This document shows, piece after piece, positions 17,374 to 27,981 of a stretch of 57,413 nt of DNA. The stretch is from an uncultured Lachnospiraceae bacterium (lineage in GTDB: Bacteria > Bacillota > Clostridia > Lachnospirales > Lachnospiraceae): NCBI GenBank assembly GCA_944383325.1, contig CALWPC010000041.1, forward strand, positions 1-57,413, given 5' to 3'. The position numbers and the translations under genes were made by a program. Position 1 is the first letter of the stretch. Every line of letters starts with the position of its first letter. The notes below the pieces were generated by a model. The model was given only the letters and a program-made list of their open reading frames with translations, was not told the origin of the DNA and ran no database searches.

Positions 17374-17574
17374 ATGAACAAAGGTACAGTTAAGTGGTTT
17401 AACAACCAGAAGGGTTACGGTTTCATTTCCGACGAGACAGGCAACGATGTATTCGTTCATTATTCTGGTCTGAATATGGAAGGATTCAAATCTCTGGAAG
17501 AAGGCCAGGAAGTAGAATTCGACGTAATCGAGGGCGAAAAGGGTCCGCAGGCCATTAACGTAACCAAACTTTAA
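17374..17574 (+). CDS. cspA: Cold shock protein (CspA family)
   Basis: A 66-residue single-stranded nucleic acid chaperone of the cold shock domain family. RNP1 is seen as KGYGFI (residues 13-18) and RNP2 as VFVHYS (26-31). The start is fixed by TGGAGG seven bases before the ATG; an upstream in-frame extension is not conserved. It is the only well-supported plus-strand gene here. Its 5' region of at least 80 nt is U-rich, as is usual for cold-regulated mRNAs, but no specific element is recognisable. Confidence 0.95.
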   Translation: MNKGTVKWFNNQKGYGFISDETGNDVFVHYSGLNMEGFKSLEEGQEVEFDVIEGEKGPQAINVTKL

Positions 17575-17663
17575 TCAGCAGTTTTACAGTGTACCTTTTT
17601 CTATAACATATATTATTTTTTATATTTGTTTAGGAAACGAGTTATATTGAGTAAACCAAGATT

Positions 17664-17698
17664 ACAAAAAGAGCTGTCTTTACGACAGCTCTTTTTGT
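17664..17698. terminator. Bidirectional intrinsic terminator
   Basis: A 15-bp perfect inverted repeat (17664-17678 with 17684-17698), a 5-nt loop, and A/T runs on both edges. It can stop cspA transcripts on the plus strand and uxuA transcripts on the minus strand. Confidence 0.88.
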
Positions 17699-17725
17699 AT
17701 TTCACACCGTATTCCGGTTCTACGC

Positions 17726-18781
17726 TTACTTCCCCTGCGAGCCCTTTGAAATCGCCTCCCAGAGGCCGTTTAAATACGTCGCGCCAAGCGCACGGTCATA
17801 CAGGCCGTAACCCGGACGCCCGGTTTCTCCCCAAATCATGCGGCCGTGATCCGGTCTCACATAGCCGTCAAAGCCATTGTCATACAGCGCCTTCATAATC
17901 TCATACATATCCAGTGAACCGCACGCCGAGTAGTGCGCACGCTCCTCAAATCCGCGGTCACCCTCTAACACTTTGACATTTCTCATGTGAACAAAGTGTA
18001 CGCGACCCGCCTTCGTATATTTTGCAGCCATCGCAACCACATCATTTTCCAAAGAGCAGCCCAAAGAACCTGTACACAGAGTCAGTCCGTTATATTTACT
18101 GTCCACCAGAGACAAAAAACGGTCAATATTCCGCTCGTTGGTAATGATGCGCGGCAGCCCGAAAATCGGCCAACACGGATCGTCCTCATGAATGGCCATC
18201 TTAATATCGCACTGTTCTGCAACCGGAATAATCGCTTCCAGAAAATAACGGAGATTGTCCCACAAATCTTCCTCCGTCAGCTTTGCATACTCTTCAAACA
18301 CCTGTTTTAAACTTTCTTTTGTATAACTGCTGTCCCAACCCGGCAGCGAAAGCTCGCCGGTCAGCGGATCCATTTTTTCCACCTGCTCCTTATAATACAC
18401 AAGCGACGTGGAATGATCCTCTAGCTCATGGTCAAGCTGTGTGCGCGTCCAATCAAACACCGGCATAAAATTATAACAAATACACTTTACGCCCGCCTCG
18501 CCGAGTCTGCGGATATTTTCCTGATAAGACGCAATATAGCGGTCTCTGGTCGGCTTGCCCAGCTTAATATCTTCATGCACCGGAACACTCTCAATGACTT
18601 CAAAGGCAAGACCGGCCTCCTCCACCTGCTTCTTTAACTTTGCAATACTTTCCCGGCTCCAAACTTCACCGACCGGAACGTCATACACTGCCGTCACAAT
18701 CGAATACATATTCGGAATTTGCCTGATATTTGTCAATGTAACCGGATCATCAGGCCCGTACCACCGAAACGACATTTTCAT
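17726..18781 (-). CDS. uxuA: Mannonate dehydratase
   Basis: UxuA converts D-mannonate to 2-keto-3-deoxygluconate in glucuronate catabolism. The 351-residue product starts [16 protein letters not shown] and holds family segments FNYM-type [36 protein letters not shown] and [12 protein letters not shown], with metal-binding Cys, His and Asp residues. It is the last gene of the glycan operon. Its presence suggests that the substrate releases glucuronic acid; the other steps (uronate isomerase, fructuronate reductase) are not in this window. Confidence 0.95.
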   Translation of the reverse strand: MKMSFRWYGPDDPVTLTNIRQIPNMYSIVTAVYDVPVGEVWSRESIAKLKKQVEEAGLAFEVIESVPVHEDIKLGKPTRDRYIASYQENIRRLGEAGVKCICYNFMPVFDWTRTQLDHELEDHSTSLVYYKEQVEKMDPLTGELSLPGWDSSYTKESLKQVFEEYAKLTEEDLWDNLRYFLEAIIPVAEQCDIKMAIHEDDPCWPIFGLPRIITNERNIDRFLSLVDSKYNGLTLCTGSLGCSLENDVVAMAAKYTKAGRVHFVHMRNVKVLEGDRGFEERAHYSACGSLDMYEIMKALYDNGFDGYVRPDHGRMIWGETGRPGYGLYDRALGATYLNGLWEAISKGSQGK

Positions 18782-18798
18782 GCTCCCACTCTCCTTTG

Positions 18799-21102
18799 CT
18801 ATACTGTAACTTCCGTTCGCTCGCCGTCATATGCGACATGCAGACCAACCGGCTGCTCTTCAATCCCATAGACGTCCACCGCCAAATCAAGCGAGCAATG
18901 CTCATAATTCCCGCAGGCCCGGTCAATCACAAGCTTCCGCTCCTTATCATTCCACAGAATCGGGATGCGCAGCATCTCTCCTTCCTCATATGCATAGTCT
19001 GTGCCGTTATCTACCGTCACAACAAACAGACCGTCGCTGCCCGCGTAAATTTCCAGTTGATCCGGCACAATGTCTCCAGTCTTCGACTTTGGAATAATGG
19101 CTCCGGAGCGAATATACAGCGGCATATGCTCCACCGGCGCATCCGCCGACAGTCTGCTGCCCCCCGGGTACTGAGCTTTCGTCGCGCTGTCATACCAGAG
19201 CGCCCCCTTAGGAAGATAGACCGAGCGTTTAAGCGGTTTATTTAACAATGCAGAATCCGGCCCGTACATCAGCGGCTCTAAAACCGGGCAAACCAAAAAT
19301 GCCGGCCCGTACATAAATTCATCCGCAATTACGCGCACATTCTTATCCCCGGCAAAATCGAACATCAGACTTCTCATCATCGTTCCTCCGTCCGGCACCT
19401 GTGCTGCCAGAGAGTAAGTATACGGCATCATGGCATAGCGAAGCCGGATATACTTGACGATCGTGTCGTAATATACAGTTCCTTTTTCTCCAAACTGCCA
19501 TGGCTCGCGCGGCGTATCCGTGCCGTGCGAACGCATAACCGGCAAAAATGTGCCAAGCTGCAGCCACCGGACATACAACTCGCAGTAGCCCTTATCATGC
19601 ACGCCATCCTCGAACAATCCGCGCCAAAACCAGGGCGCCTGACCTTCCGTCTGATTCGCCCACCGCTTCCAGCTCTCTGTGTTCCCGACAAAAAATCCGC
19701 CAATATCAAATGTCCAGTACGGCACGCCGCACATGCAAATACTCAGCCCTTCCGCCACCTGGCTGCGCAGCACATCCCATGTAGCCGCAATATCGCCCGA
19801 CCACAAAATCGTCCCATACTTCCAGATCCCCGGATAGCCCGCCCTTGTCAGGTTCACCACACGTCTTGATGCATCTGCCTGCCGCTGATGCTCATAAATG
19901 CCGCGGGCATGAGCAACCGGATATGCGCTTGATACGCGCGCATCCAGGTACTTGTTCGTCGACTCCTGCGCAAGCTCATAGCGAACCTCATCCGGCCGTT
20001 TTACCTCTCCATTCCAATCCGGTGTGAACGGCTCCGTGGAATCGCACCACCACGCATCTGTGCCGGCTGCAAACAGTTCCTTTTCACACTGCCTCCAATA
20101 AATGTCTCGCGCTTCCTCGTCAAAGGCGTCATAGGTGGAATAGTTGCACAGCAATTTTCCTGCCTTGGCAAATTCCTCGTTATTTTCACAGCCCTCTTTC
20201 ATGTTGGGCCAGATGGAAATCATAAACGCAACGCCGTTTTTATGAAGCTCGTCCACCATCGCCCTCGCATCCGGAAAACGGCTCTTATCAAAAATTTTGT
20301 TGCCCCATTTTCCCTCTTCCCAACTCATCCAGTCAAGCACAATGCAGCCGAGCGGAATATTCTCCTCTCTGAACCTCGCCGCCGTCTCCAGAATCTCCTC
20401 CTGCGTCTTATACCGTTCCTTGGACTGTATATAGCCAAATACCCACTTCGGCATCATAACCGCCTGCCCGGTCAGCATCCGAATGCCGCCGACCAAATCG
20501 TCAAAACATTCTCCCGCAATCAGATAAAAATCAATCTGATCCACCGCATCAAGCGTCACCGTAAGTTCCCGTCCGCTCTGCGTATACTTCATCATACTCG
20601 TACAGTCAAAAAAAATGGCGTAATTTTTTGAAGACAAAAAAACAGGCATCGGAATCTTCATATTGTTATGGTATAAATATTCCGTCGTTTCCCGGTAATT
20701 ATACACACCATCCTCATGCTGCCCAAGACCGTAGATACATTCGTCCGCGTCAATCTGAAACGTAATGTGGGCGGTACTAGAATCCGCCACTTTCATCATC
20801 TCGGCATTTTCCACAAACGAGCGCTCCCCGTCTACTGTACGCTCTGTGACGATTTTCGGTTTGCCGCCGGCAAACGTGTACCTTGTCACCTCTCTTGGCT
20901 CAAACAGAAATGACACCTGCTCCGTCAACAAGCGGCCGTTGTATAAAAACGATGTCCGCTCCTGACTTTTACTCGCCGCAACGAGACATTCTCCCTCAAA
21001 CTGCGGAAGCGCCTCCATCATGAAGCTCGACGGTTTCACCGTACCTTCCGGCGTGCAGACGACACGCATAATGTTTTCCCGAATCGGTGTTGTGAAAACC
21101 AT
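18799..21102 (-). CDS. Glycoside hydrolase family 31 (alpha-xylosidase/alpha-glucosidase type)
   Basis: A GH31 retaining alpha-glycosidase of 767 aa. After the N-terminal beta domain, the barrel carries [16 protein letters not shown] and the nucleophile signature WWCDSTEPF (Asp354). The acid/base residue is in [10 protein letters not shown] (Asp437). Family members cleave alpha-glucosides or alpha-xylosides; the neighbours favour alpha-xylosidase but sequence alone does not settle it. There is no signal peptide, so it is probably cytoplasmic. GGAGGGC precedes the ATG. Confidence 0.92.
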   Translation of the reverse strand: MVFTTPIRENIMRVVCTPEGTVKPSSFMMEALPQFEGECLVAASKSQERTSFLYNGRLLTEQVSFLFEPREVTRYTFAGGKPKIVTERTVDGERSFVENAEMMKVADSSTAHITFQIDADECIYGLGQHEDGVYNYRETTEYLYHNNMKIPMPVFLSSKNYAIFFDCTSMMKYTQSGRELTVTLDAVDQIDFYLIAGECFDDLVGGIRMLTGQAVMMPKWVFGYIQSKERYKTQEEILETAARFREENIPLGCIVLDWMSWEEGKWGNKIFDKSRFPDARAMVDELHKNGVAFMISIWPNMKEGCENNEEFAKAGKLLCNYSTYDAFDEEARDIYWRQCEKELFAAGTDAWWCDSTEPFTPDWNGEVKRPDEVRYELAQESTNKYLDARVSSAYPVAHARGIYEHQRQADASRRVVNLTRAGYPGIWKYGTILWSGDIAATWDVLRSQVAEGLSICMCGVPYWTFDIGGFFVGNTESWKRWANQTEGQAPWFWRGLFEDGVHDKGYCELYVRWLQLGTFLPVMRSHGTDTPREPWQFGEKGTVYYDTIVKYIRLRYAMMPYTYSLAAQVPDGGTMMRSLMFDFAGDKNVRVIADEFMYGPAFLVCPVLEPLMYGPDSALLNKPLKRSVYLPKGALWYDSATKAQYPGGSRLSADAPVEHMPLYIRSGAIIPKSKTGDIVPDQLEIYAGSDGLFVVTVDNGTDYAYEEGEMLRIPILWNDKERKLVIDRACGNYEHCSLDLAVDVYGIEEQPVGLHVAYDGERTEVTV

Positions 21103-21126
21103 AATCGCCCTCCTACTCTGTATTTT

Positions 21127-23145
21127 TTACACTTCAAGAAGCACTGCATAACCAAGCGCCGGAATGTCCATCATTCCCTCAATCGGCGCTTCCTTAAGAC
21201 AATCCAGATATGTGTTTTTCAAAAACAGTGTTTTCGTCTCTCCGGAAAAATTCAAAATGTAATAGAGCGGCCGCTCTTCAAAAAATCTGCGGACAACCTG
21301 AACTCCCTCCATCGCCTCAAAAGGGTTAGCCTCCACGCCCGCCTCGGCGCACACCTGTTCAACAAGCATATTCAGCGCCTTTTGGGAGACGCCGGTTCCC
21401 AGATACCATGCGCAGCCTTCTCCGAAATTGTTCCTTGAGACAATCCCCTGTCCGGCTTTGTAAGACTCGACATAATTTCCAACCATCTGCGCGTCTCCGC
21501 CGAGCAGATCGCACCAGTCGCGATCCGGGGTCTCTACCGATCCGCCGAGTAAATCCAGACGGACAGTCGCACGATTGCTCTCAAATATCGGTTCCACTTC
21601 CTCAACAGTAACGCCGAATAAATCCGTAAGTCCTGCCGGCAGCGTCTGCGTATAGCCGACATTATCCTCATTTTTCACACTTGTCAAAAAGGTGGCAAAC
21701 AGGTGGCCTCCCTGATTGACATAACTTTTGAGCTTTTCACGATAACGCTCCGGAAGAAGAAACGCGCTCGGAAGAAAGACCAGTTTATACGCGGACAGAT
21801 CCGCATCATAGGACACCACATCCGCATTGATCCCGTTTGCCTCCAGGCTGTGATACAGTCTCTGACAGAACTCCAGATAAGAAAAGTCCGGGTCATTAAC
21901 CGGTTTAATTCTCAAAGCCCAGTAGACGTCATAGCTGACCAGAATCGCCGCCTCGTTGCGAAATTCCGCCGTCTCATAAGTTTCCAGTTGCTTCAGAAGC
22001 GCCGCCGTCTCCTGCATTTCAAAATAACGGCGCCGCGGCACACCGTCCATATCGACAATCGCGTAATTTAACTGCTCCGCTCCGAACGGAAACGTGCGGA
22101 ACTGAAAATGCAGCATCATGGCCGCGCCATATGCATACGACTGGAGCACCGCCTGTTTGAGCGCCCCGGGATTCGGCTGTCTGCGTCCGCTGCCGCTGAA
22201 ACGATGGCCGCCGCCGGACATAAACTCCAACACCCAAAACGGCGCGCCGTCTTTCACCCCACGCGCAAATGCATACGGAAACGAATCCACTTCGGCATCG
22301 CGCAGCTCCGGATAAGAGTCAAACGCATAACAGTCGAGCTGACGCGTGCTCTTATAATAATCAATGCTGTTCGTGGCAAGACCAGTTGCATTCGTCGTAA
22401 TCGGGCGATCGGTAAATGCCCTGAGCTCCCTGGCCTGTATGTTCTGGTACTCAATCTGGCAGTCGCTCGCAAAGCGCTCAAATTCCAGTCTCACCGTCGG
22501 ATTTTCATAAAAGTTTTTAATGGATTCCGCCGTGCCAACCTCAATGGTATTTACAGGAATATGAATCTGTCCGAAATGCGTATACTCCTGCGACCAGAAA
22601 ATCCCGCCGCTTCTGCGGTTAAACTCTTCAATCGTACCATACCGGTCCTTGAGATACCGCTGAAACTTCTGTTCACAGTATGCGCACCGGCACCTCCCGG
22701 TTCCCTCCTGCGCCGGCTCATTGTCAATCTGGAACCCCGCAATATAAGGATTTTTTCCGTAATGCTCACCGATCGCCTTCGCAATTCGCCTGGAATACTC
22801 GCGGTATGTCTCGTTATTGTAACAATAATGTCTCCTGCCGCCAAACGGACGGACAACACCCCGATTATCGGTATATAAAATATCGGGATGCTTCTCCACC
22901 ATCCACGCCGGAGGGCAGGCAGTCGGCGTACACATAATGGTCCGAATTCCATGCTGTCCCAGATATTCCACCACGGGATCCATCCACTCAAAATGATATT
23001 CTCCCTCTGTCGGCTCCCAACGGCACCATGCAAACTCGCCCATGCGAACCGTATTGATACCCGATTCTACCAGAAGCTTTAAATCATGCTCAAGCTCCTC
23101 CTCGGTCTTGTGTTCCGGATAATAGGAAACTCCATATAACATCAT
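21127..23145 (-). CDS. Beta-galactosidase, glycoside hydrolase family 42
   Basis: A GH42 retaining enzyme removing terminal beta-galactosyl residues. The start MMLYGVSYYPEH gives 672 aa; a longer frame upstream overlaps the fucosidase gene and is rejected. The acid/base is Glu143 in QIDNEPAQ and the nucleophile is Glu307 in WVLEFMSGG. The zinc site is the Cys cluster RCRCAYC (152, 154, 157) together with Cys108. No signal peptide is seen. GGAAGG lies upstream. Confidence 0.94.
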   Translation of the reverse strand: MMLYGVSYYPEHKTEEELEHDLKLLVESGINTVRMGEFAWCRWEPTEGEYHFEWMDPVVEYLGQHGIRTIMCTPTACPPAWMVEKHPDILYTDNRGVVRPFGGRRHYCYNNETYREYSRRIAKAIGEHYGKNPYIAGFQIDNEPAQEGTGRCRCAYCEQKFQRYLKDRYGTIEEFNRRSGGIFWSQEYTHFGQIHIPVNTIEVGTAESIKNFYENPTVRLEFERFASDCQIEYQNIQARELRAFTDRPITTNATGLATNSIDYYKSTRQLDCYAFDSYPELRDAEVDSFPYAFARGVKDGAPFWVLEFMSGGGHRFSGSGRRQPNPGALKQAVLQSYAYGAAMMLHFQFRTFPFGAEQLNYAIVDMDGVPRRRYFEMQETAALLKQLETYETAEFRNEAAILVSYDVYWALRIKPVNDPDFSYLEFCQRLYHSLEANGINADVVSYDADLSAYKLVFLPSAFLLPERYREKLKSYVNQGGHLFATFLTSVKNEDNVGYTQTLPAGLTDLFGVTVEEVEPIFESNRATVRLDLLGGSVETPDRDWCDLLGGDAQMVGNYVESYKAGQGIVSRNNFGEGCAWYLGTGVSQKALNMLVEQVCAEAGVEANPFEAMEGVQVVRRFFEERPLYYILNFSGETKTLFLKNTYLDCLKEAPIEGMMDIPALGYAVLLEV

Positions 23146-23152
23146 CGTTCTT

Positions 23153-24499
23153 TTATTCCTTCCCTGTAAAATGAATCGTCTCGCGCTTAATTGGACGGAC
23201 ATCCTCGCGAAGAGTCAGCTTCACAATGACGTCCGCTTCTTTGTCTACTCCATCCGGGAGCGTAATTTTTAACTCGCCTGGCGCCTGCTTCACCGACACC
23301 GGCGTTCCTTTGTATTCGGCCGCTATAATTTCATAAGGAAGTTCCGGCAATGTTGTCTTTGCAAAGGCATCGGCGTCCGTAATATGTACATACACATGAT
23401 TTCCATGGTAGGTCGTTCCAAATACATTGTCCACCGGCTCAATCGGGCCTCCGCGTGTTTTATAAATACTCTCCCCGTTCTCGCGAAGCCACTCGCCGAT
23501 CTGACGCATGCGCTCTTTCACCGGCTCTGGAATATGCCCTTCTCTATCCGGTCCCACATTCATCAGCATATTTCCGTCTCTGCAGACAACATCCACAATC
23601 ATCTTGATTAGCCAGTCAAAATCGGAAACCGGATCGTTCGCCATCCATCCCCACGATGTTCCCGAGCAGACACACATATTCTTTTCCCACGGCACCGGCA
23701 CGATTCCACCGGTAATTTCATGCGAACCCTCGTCGCAGTAAAAGTTTCCTTCCCAACCGGATCTCGGGTTCATAATCATCTTTGGATTATATTTGCGGGC
23801 CATTTTATTCAGCTCCACCGGTTCCCACAGCCATGCGCTTGTCGTGTCACTTCCGCTGTGCGCAAGCCATGCGCCGTCGTACCAAAGTATATCAATCGGC
23901 CCGTATTTGCTGCAGAGCTCCTCGACCTGCCGGTAGCACTGTTCTTTCATCGCCTGCGCGCTCTCCGGCATTTCCTTAGGATGAAAATATCCGGGAAATC
24001 TCCAGTCCATCGGAGAATAATACACGCCGACGCGCATGCCCGCCTCGCGACAGCACTCGGTATACTCTTTCACAAAATCTCTTCCCGACGCGGTATTGTA
24101 ACTTGTAAACCCTTCATAGCTTCCCGGACTGTCCCAAAGCGCAAATCCGTCATGATGGCGCGTCACCATGACCATATAATTTGCCCCAAATTCTTTCGCG
24201 AGATCTGTCCACTCATGCATATCAAAATCTTTCGGGTTAAACTCATTGGCAAGCGCTTTATATTCATCCCATGGAATCTGCTCATTATGGCGAACCCACT
24301 CTCCGCGCCCTAAAATCGAGTACAGGCCCCAATGCACAAACATGCCGATTTTCGCATCGCGCCACCACTGCATATCCTGCTCAGTCAGATCCAGTTCAGG
24401 ACAGCGCAGACCTCCCAGACTCTTAAAATTAATACTGCTTTTTAACATCGACGCGAGCTCCGCGCCGGTCATTTCTCTTGGTTTTTGACTGTTTGACAT
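23153..24499 (-). CDS. Alpha-L-fucosidase, glycoside hydrolase family 29
   Basis: This retaining alpha-L-fucosidase has 448 aa, starting MSNSQK after an AGGAGG site. Conserved parts are KIGMFVHWGLYS, the substrate-binding HHDGFALWDS (residues 115-124) and the nucleophile region DILWYDGAW (Asp208). It has no signal peptide. It lies 7 bp upstream of the GH42 start and 33 bp after GH95, so the two fucosidase families are adjacent. Confidence 0.93.
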   Translation of the reverse strand: MSNSQKPREMTGAELASMLKSSINFKSLGGLRCPELDLTEQDMQWWRDAKIGMFVHWGLYSILGRGEWVRHNEQIPWDEYKALANEFNPKDFDMHEWTDLAKEFGANYMVMVTRHHDGFALWDSPGSYEGFTSYNTASGRDFVKEYTECCREAGMRVGVYYSPMDWRFPGYFHPKEMPESAQAMKEQCYRQVEELCSKYGPIDILWYDGAWLAHSGSDTTSAWLWEPVELNKMARKYNPKMIMNPRSGWEGNFYCDEGSHEITGGIVPVPWEKNMCVCSGTSWGWMANDPVSDFDWLIKMIVDVVCRDGNMLMNVGPDREGHIPEPVKERMRQIGEWLRENGESIYKTRGGPIEPVDNVFGTTYHGNHVYVHITDADAFAKTTLPELPYEIIAAEYKGTPVSVKQAPGELKITLPDGVDKEADVIVKLTLREDVRPIKRETIHFTGKE

Positions 24500-24532
24500 A
24501 CTCAACCTCCTAGCAACTCTTATGTATTATTT

Positions 24533-26770
24533 TTACGCTGTCAGATGATACGGCTCTCCCGCCGTTAAGCTGACCGTATACACGTTTCCGTTCATATGCA
24601 CCGGCAATTCTGAAATATCCTTGTCCGCAACAAGTCTGCACAAGCGCACCTTTCCGTCCTCCCACTCCAAATCACAGGTGATTGCTCCACGCAGGCGAAC
24701 GCCCAAAAGCGCGCCTTTTTTCCATGCGGCGGGAAGCGCCGGAAGCAAATCAATACAATGATTATGCGACTGAACAAGCGACTCCACAATAGCCTCCGCA
24801 ATGCCGAAATTCCCGTCAATCTGAAACGGCGGATGGGTATCGTACAAATTATTCTTAATCGACTTTTTCAATAAACCATTGACATGTTCATATACCTGAT
24901 CTCCGTCCCGCAGCCGGGCGAAAAAGCAGGCGATCCATGCCCGGCTCCAACCAGTATGGCCGCCGCCGTTCGACAGCCGCTTTGCGATCGTCTTTTTTGC
25001 GCCTTCAAATAATTCCGGCTGATCGACCGTAATTTCATTTCCGGGATGAAGTCCGTACATGTGTGAAATATGCCGGTGCCCAGGCTCCGGCTCCTCATAT
25101 TCCGTCTGCCATTCCAACACGCGTCCGTCACTGCCAAGTCTTGTCTTCGGCAGGCGCTCAAGCATGCGCTGTACAAGCGGCGCATCCGACTCCCCGTCCG
25201 AAAAACCGCACGCTTTGCAGCCGTCTAAATACGACTGAAACAGCTGCCGCAAGATCATGCTGTCCATCGTCGGCCCCATACACAGCGCGCCGCGGATTCC
25301 CAACTTTGAGATATACGTGTTTTCCGGCGAGACACTTGGGCCGGTAACGAGCGTGCCGTCCGGCAGCTCGTACAGGTAATCTTCAAAAAAGCGAATTGCC
25401 TCCCTCATAACAGGGAGCGCGCGTTCCTTTAAAAACGTCAAATCCTGCGTATATAAATAATGTTCATACATATGCAGCGACAGCCACGCTCCGCCCATCA
25501 CCCAGAACGGAGAGGCATCCATAATCCCTTCAGGATCGGTATTGGCCCATATGCTAGTATTGTGATGAGCCACAAAGCCTCTGCATCCATATAGCTCGTC
25601 CGCTGTACGGCGCCCGTTTTCGACCATGCGGTCGAGAAGTGAAAACAGCGGCATATGACACTCCGGAAGCGCACACTTCTCAGCAATCCAGTAGTTCATT
25701 TCCTCGTTAATATTAATCGTAAACTCACTCTGCCACGGCGGCACATACTCCCCGTTCCAGATTCCCTGCAGATTCGACGGAAGCTTACAGTCATACGAAC
25801 TGGAAATCATCAAATACTTGGCAAAAGCAAACAAAAGCTCTACCAGATAATCATTCGACTCACGCTGTCCGTTTTTCAGCTCGTCCAACTGCTCCTCCAC
25901 GGTGCGCCTATCCGGCTCGCAGTCGTTAAGCACAAGCGATGTACGGTTAAACAGGGAATGATACCACTCAAGATGTGTTTCCAACATCCGGTCCGCTCCC
26001 GCCTTTTCCGCCTCGTCAAGGCGGGCAAGGCACTGCTCTCTGTAGTCCTTAGCGCCCATAAAATCTGTTCCGCTCGCCACGTACAGATAGACCTCATCTG
26101 CGTCTTCCACATACACAAAGTCGCCCATGGTGCTCACGGTTCCTCCCCTGGCCGCCATCCGAAGCGCAGTATAATAATGCACGCCGTCCGGTCCGCACTG
26201 CCCATAATTGCACACCGTCCGGTCATCCACCGCCTCCGTATGTTCCTCAAACGGCTTGCGGTTGAGATTCGCGCTGATCGTCAGCTTTCCCTGCTGTGAA
26301 CACGACAGTTTTGTCACAAAGACATTGTACTTTTGACTGACAAAATGTTGGCGCTGATACGACGCACCGAACAGATCATATTTTACATACGCGACCGCGT
26401 CATCCAAATCCAGATAACAGGCCCGGTTCGAGCACCGTTTTGCCAGGTGCCCGGGAAACTGAATCTTCAGATCTCCGGCCGGTTGATAGGGATTCATGTA
26501 TTTCGGCGTCGACGTCATCGCCATCTTGGCATAAAACTGCGCCTTTTGCACTTCACCCTCCAGCAACAGCTGGCGGATTTTCGGAATCATCCGTCTGCAG
26601 TCCGGATTTTTGCGGTTTCGCTCCGGTCCGTACCAGATCGTCTCCTCATTAATGGTAATTACTTCCTCGGCTATTTTGCCGAGAATGGTCGCTCCAAGAC
26701 GGCCGTTTCCAAGCGGGAGCCCCTCCTCCCACGTCTTCGCCGCCTTTTTAATCGAAATCGTATGTCTCAT
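24533..26770 (-). CDS. Alpha-L-fucosidase, glycoside hydrolase family 95
   Basis: This is an inverting enzyme of the GH95 family, which mainly cleaves alpha-1,2-linked fucose (some members act on galactose). The 745-residue product starts MRHTISIKKAAKTWEEGLP, with the family motif LPLGNGRLGA. The catalytic Glu appears in GPSVSPENTY, the supporting Asn residues in HHNTSIWANTDP, and the (alpha/alpha)6 barrel extends to PPFQIDGNFGIAEAI. There is no signal peptide. The start at 26770 follows GAGGGGCAGGGG. Confidence 0.92.
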   Translation of the reverse strand: MRHTISIKKAAKTWEEGLPLGNGRLGATILGKIAEEVITINEETIWYGPERNRKNPDCRRMIPKIRQLLLEGEVQKAQFYAKMAMTSTPKYMNPYQPAGDLKIQFPGHLAKRCSNRACYLDLDDAVAYVKYDLFGASYQRQHFVSQKYNVFVTKLSCSQQGKLTISANLNRKPFEEHTEAVDDRTVCNYGQCGPDGVHYYTALRMAARGGTVSTMGDFVYVEDADEVYLYVASGTDFMGAKDYREQCLARLDEAEKAGADRMLETHLEWYHSLFNRTSLVLNDCEPDRRTVEEQLDELKNGQRESNDYLVELLFAFAKYLMISSSYDCKLPSNLQGIWNGEYVPPWQSEFTININEEMNYWIAEKCALPECHMPLFSLLDRMVENGRRTADELYGCRGFVAHHNTSIWANTDPEGIMDASPFWVMGGAWLSLHMYEHYLYTQDLTFLKERALPVMREAIRFFEDYLYELPDGTLVTGPSVSPENTYISKLGIRGALCMGPTMDSMILRQLFQSYLDGCKACGFSDGESDAPLVQRMLERLPKTRLGSDGRVLEWQTEYEEPEPGHRHISHMYGLHPGNEITVDQPELFEGAKKTIAKRLSNGGGHTGWSRAWIACFFARLRDGDQVYEHVNGLLKKSIKNNLYDTHPPFQIDGNFGIAEAIVESLVQSHNHCIDLLPALPAAWKKGALLGVRLRGAITCDLEWEDGKVRLCRLVADKDISELPVHMNGNVYTVSLTAGEPYHLTA

Positions 26771-26806
26771 CGCACCCCTGCCCCTCTCACCGGACCGCGC
26801 CGGCAA

Positions 26807-27889
26807 TTAACATCTGTGTAAATTTCGATATTCAATAAACTGATTCCAGTCATATCTGCTCAGATAATGCGTTCCCTTCCGAATATGGTAACCGATCTGC
26901 CCTTCGTGCAGGCTAGTCGGCGCCTTCGGGAACTGATCCGGAGTCACCAGTCCCTTCATTCCAAACACTTCATATGCCTCGCTAGCGGCCGCGGCTCCTA
27001 AAAATTCCGACACCGGATCCGCCCATTCATCAAGCGCCGCACTGCAGACATACAGATTTCGGGGCGCTACTAGCGACAACAAGAAATGCTGATCGAACGG
27101 CATATGTTCTTCATTTTCCGCAAAGTCAAGAAAATTGCCGCAAAACCAGTACTTTGACGCACCGTGATTAAAATTTTGCAGCTTTTCGCCGACCTTCCCG
27201 CGAAACAGCGCCGCTCCGCCCCCGCCGGAATCATTGGAAATAACCATGGAAAATCTCTGATCGCACGCCCCCGCCCAAAGCGCCGTTTTGCCAAGACGCG
27301 AATGCCCGACTACGGCAATGCGTTCTGTGTCAATAAAATCCAATGTCTGCAGATAATCCATCACACGGCTTGCCGCCCATGCCCACATTGAAATCGTTCC
27401 CCAACTGTCAAACGGATTGCGGTTATATAGTTTTGCCACGCCGTTCAGAAAGCGGCTGTCCGTGTCCGGCGCCACATCCTGGTAGTAAAAGCTGACAAAT
27501 CCGTAACCTGCGTCGATAATTTCCTCGACCGGACTGAATTCCGTCACAAGCTCAGGTTCAAACGAAATGTACAAAAATACGGGCGGTTTGCTCACATGTT
27601 TTGGCAGCGCCATATGCGCGCAAAACTGAAAGCTTCCTCCTACAGTGTCCAACTCAATATCCAGATGATGATACACCGCTTTTCCTGCAAATGCCTCCTC
27701 ATCAGTGACAAGCACCTTTCCCTTGGTTTTGGCCCGGAGAGGCGGGACAATACCCGCATAAAAATTATCCAGAATCTCCCGGATCTCTACCCTTCTCTTT
27801 TCCCACTGTGTGATTTCTGTTACCTTTGTGCCATCCTCCATTGTCAATAAATCTGGCAACGCGCGAAGCTTTAACTCCTCTTCAATCAT
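26807..27889 (-). CDS. CE15-like esterase (glucuronoyl esterase family)
   Basis: An alpha/beta-hydrolase of 360 aa. The catalytic Ser197 lies in VVGHSRLGKTALW, which matches the GxSRxGK nucleophile elbow of carbohydrate esterase family 15. His341 in GTHYLSRYDW is the likely catalytic His. The stretch SNDSGGGGAALFRGK also fits CE15. Known members hydrolyse esters of 4-O-methyl-glucuronic acid, but many bacterial members have other substrates. There is no signal peptide, which is unusual for polymer-acting CE15 enzymes, so it may act on imported oligosaccharides. Confidence 0.78.
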   Translation of the reverse strand: MIEEELKLRALPDLLTMEDGTKVTEITQWEKRRVEIREILDNFYAGIVPPLRAKTKGKVLVTDEEAFAGKAVYHHLDIELDTVGGSFQFCAHMALPKHVSKPPVFLYISFEPELVTEFSPVEEIIDAGYGFVSFYYQDVAPDTDSRFLNGVAKLYNRNPFDSWGTISMWAWAASRVMDYLQTLDFIDTERIAVVGHSRLGKTALWAGACDQRFSMVISNDSGGGGAALFRGKVGEKLQNFNHGASKYWFCGNFLDFAENEEHMPFDQHFLLSLVAPRNLYVCSAALDEWADPVSEFLGAAAASEAYEVFGMKGLVTPDQFPKAPTSLHEGQIGYHIRKGTHYLSRYDWNQFIEYRNLHRC

Positions 27890-27916
27890 GTAATAAAACC
27901 TCTTTTTATTTTATTT

Positions 27917-27981
27917 TTCTGAATCTGTGCCATGACCGGCATATTCAGAAACGTATGCCCTCCGGTTTTTACTAAAACCGG
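27917..27981 (-). other. Tandem intergenic hairpins between GH2 and CE15 genes
   Basis: CCGGTTTT/AAAACCGG (27962-27981) spans the GH2 stop codon, and TTCTGAAT/ATTCAGAA (27917-27950) follows. Neither has a U-run, so they are more likely mRNA processing or stabilising structures than terminators. Confidence 0.4.

Noticed and set aside
22108..22878. Plus-strand frame of 256 codons opposite the GH42 gene
   Set aside because: Antisense shadow of the beta-galactosidase gene, with no domain or start signal.
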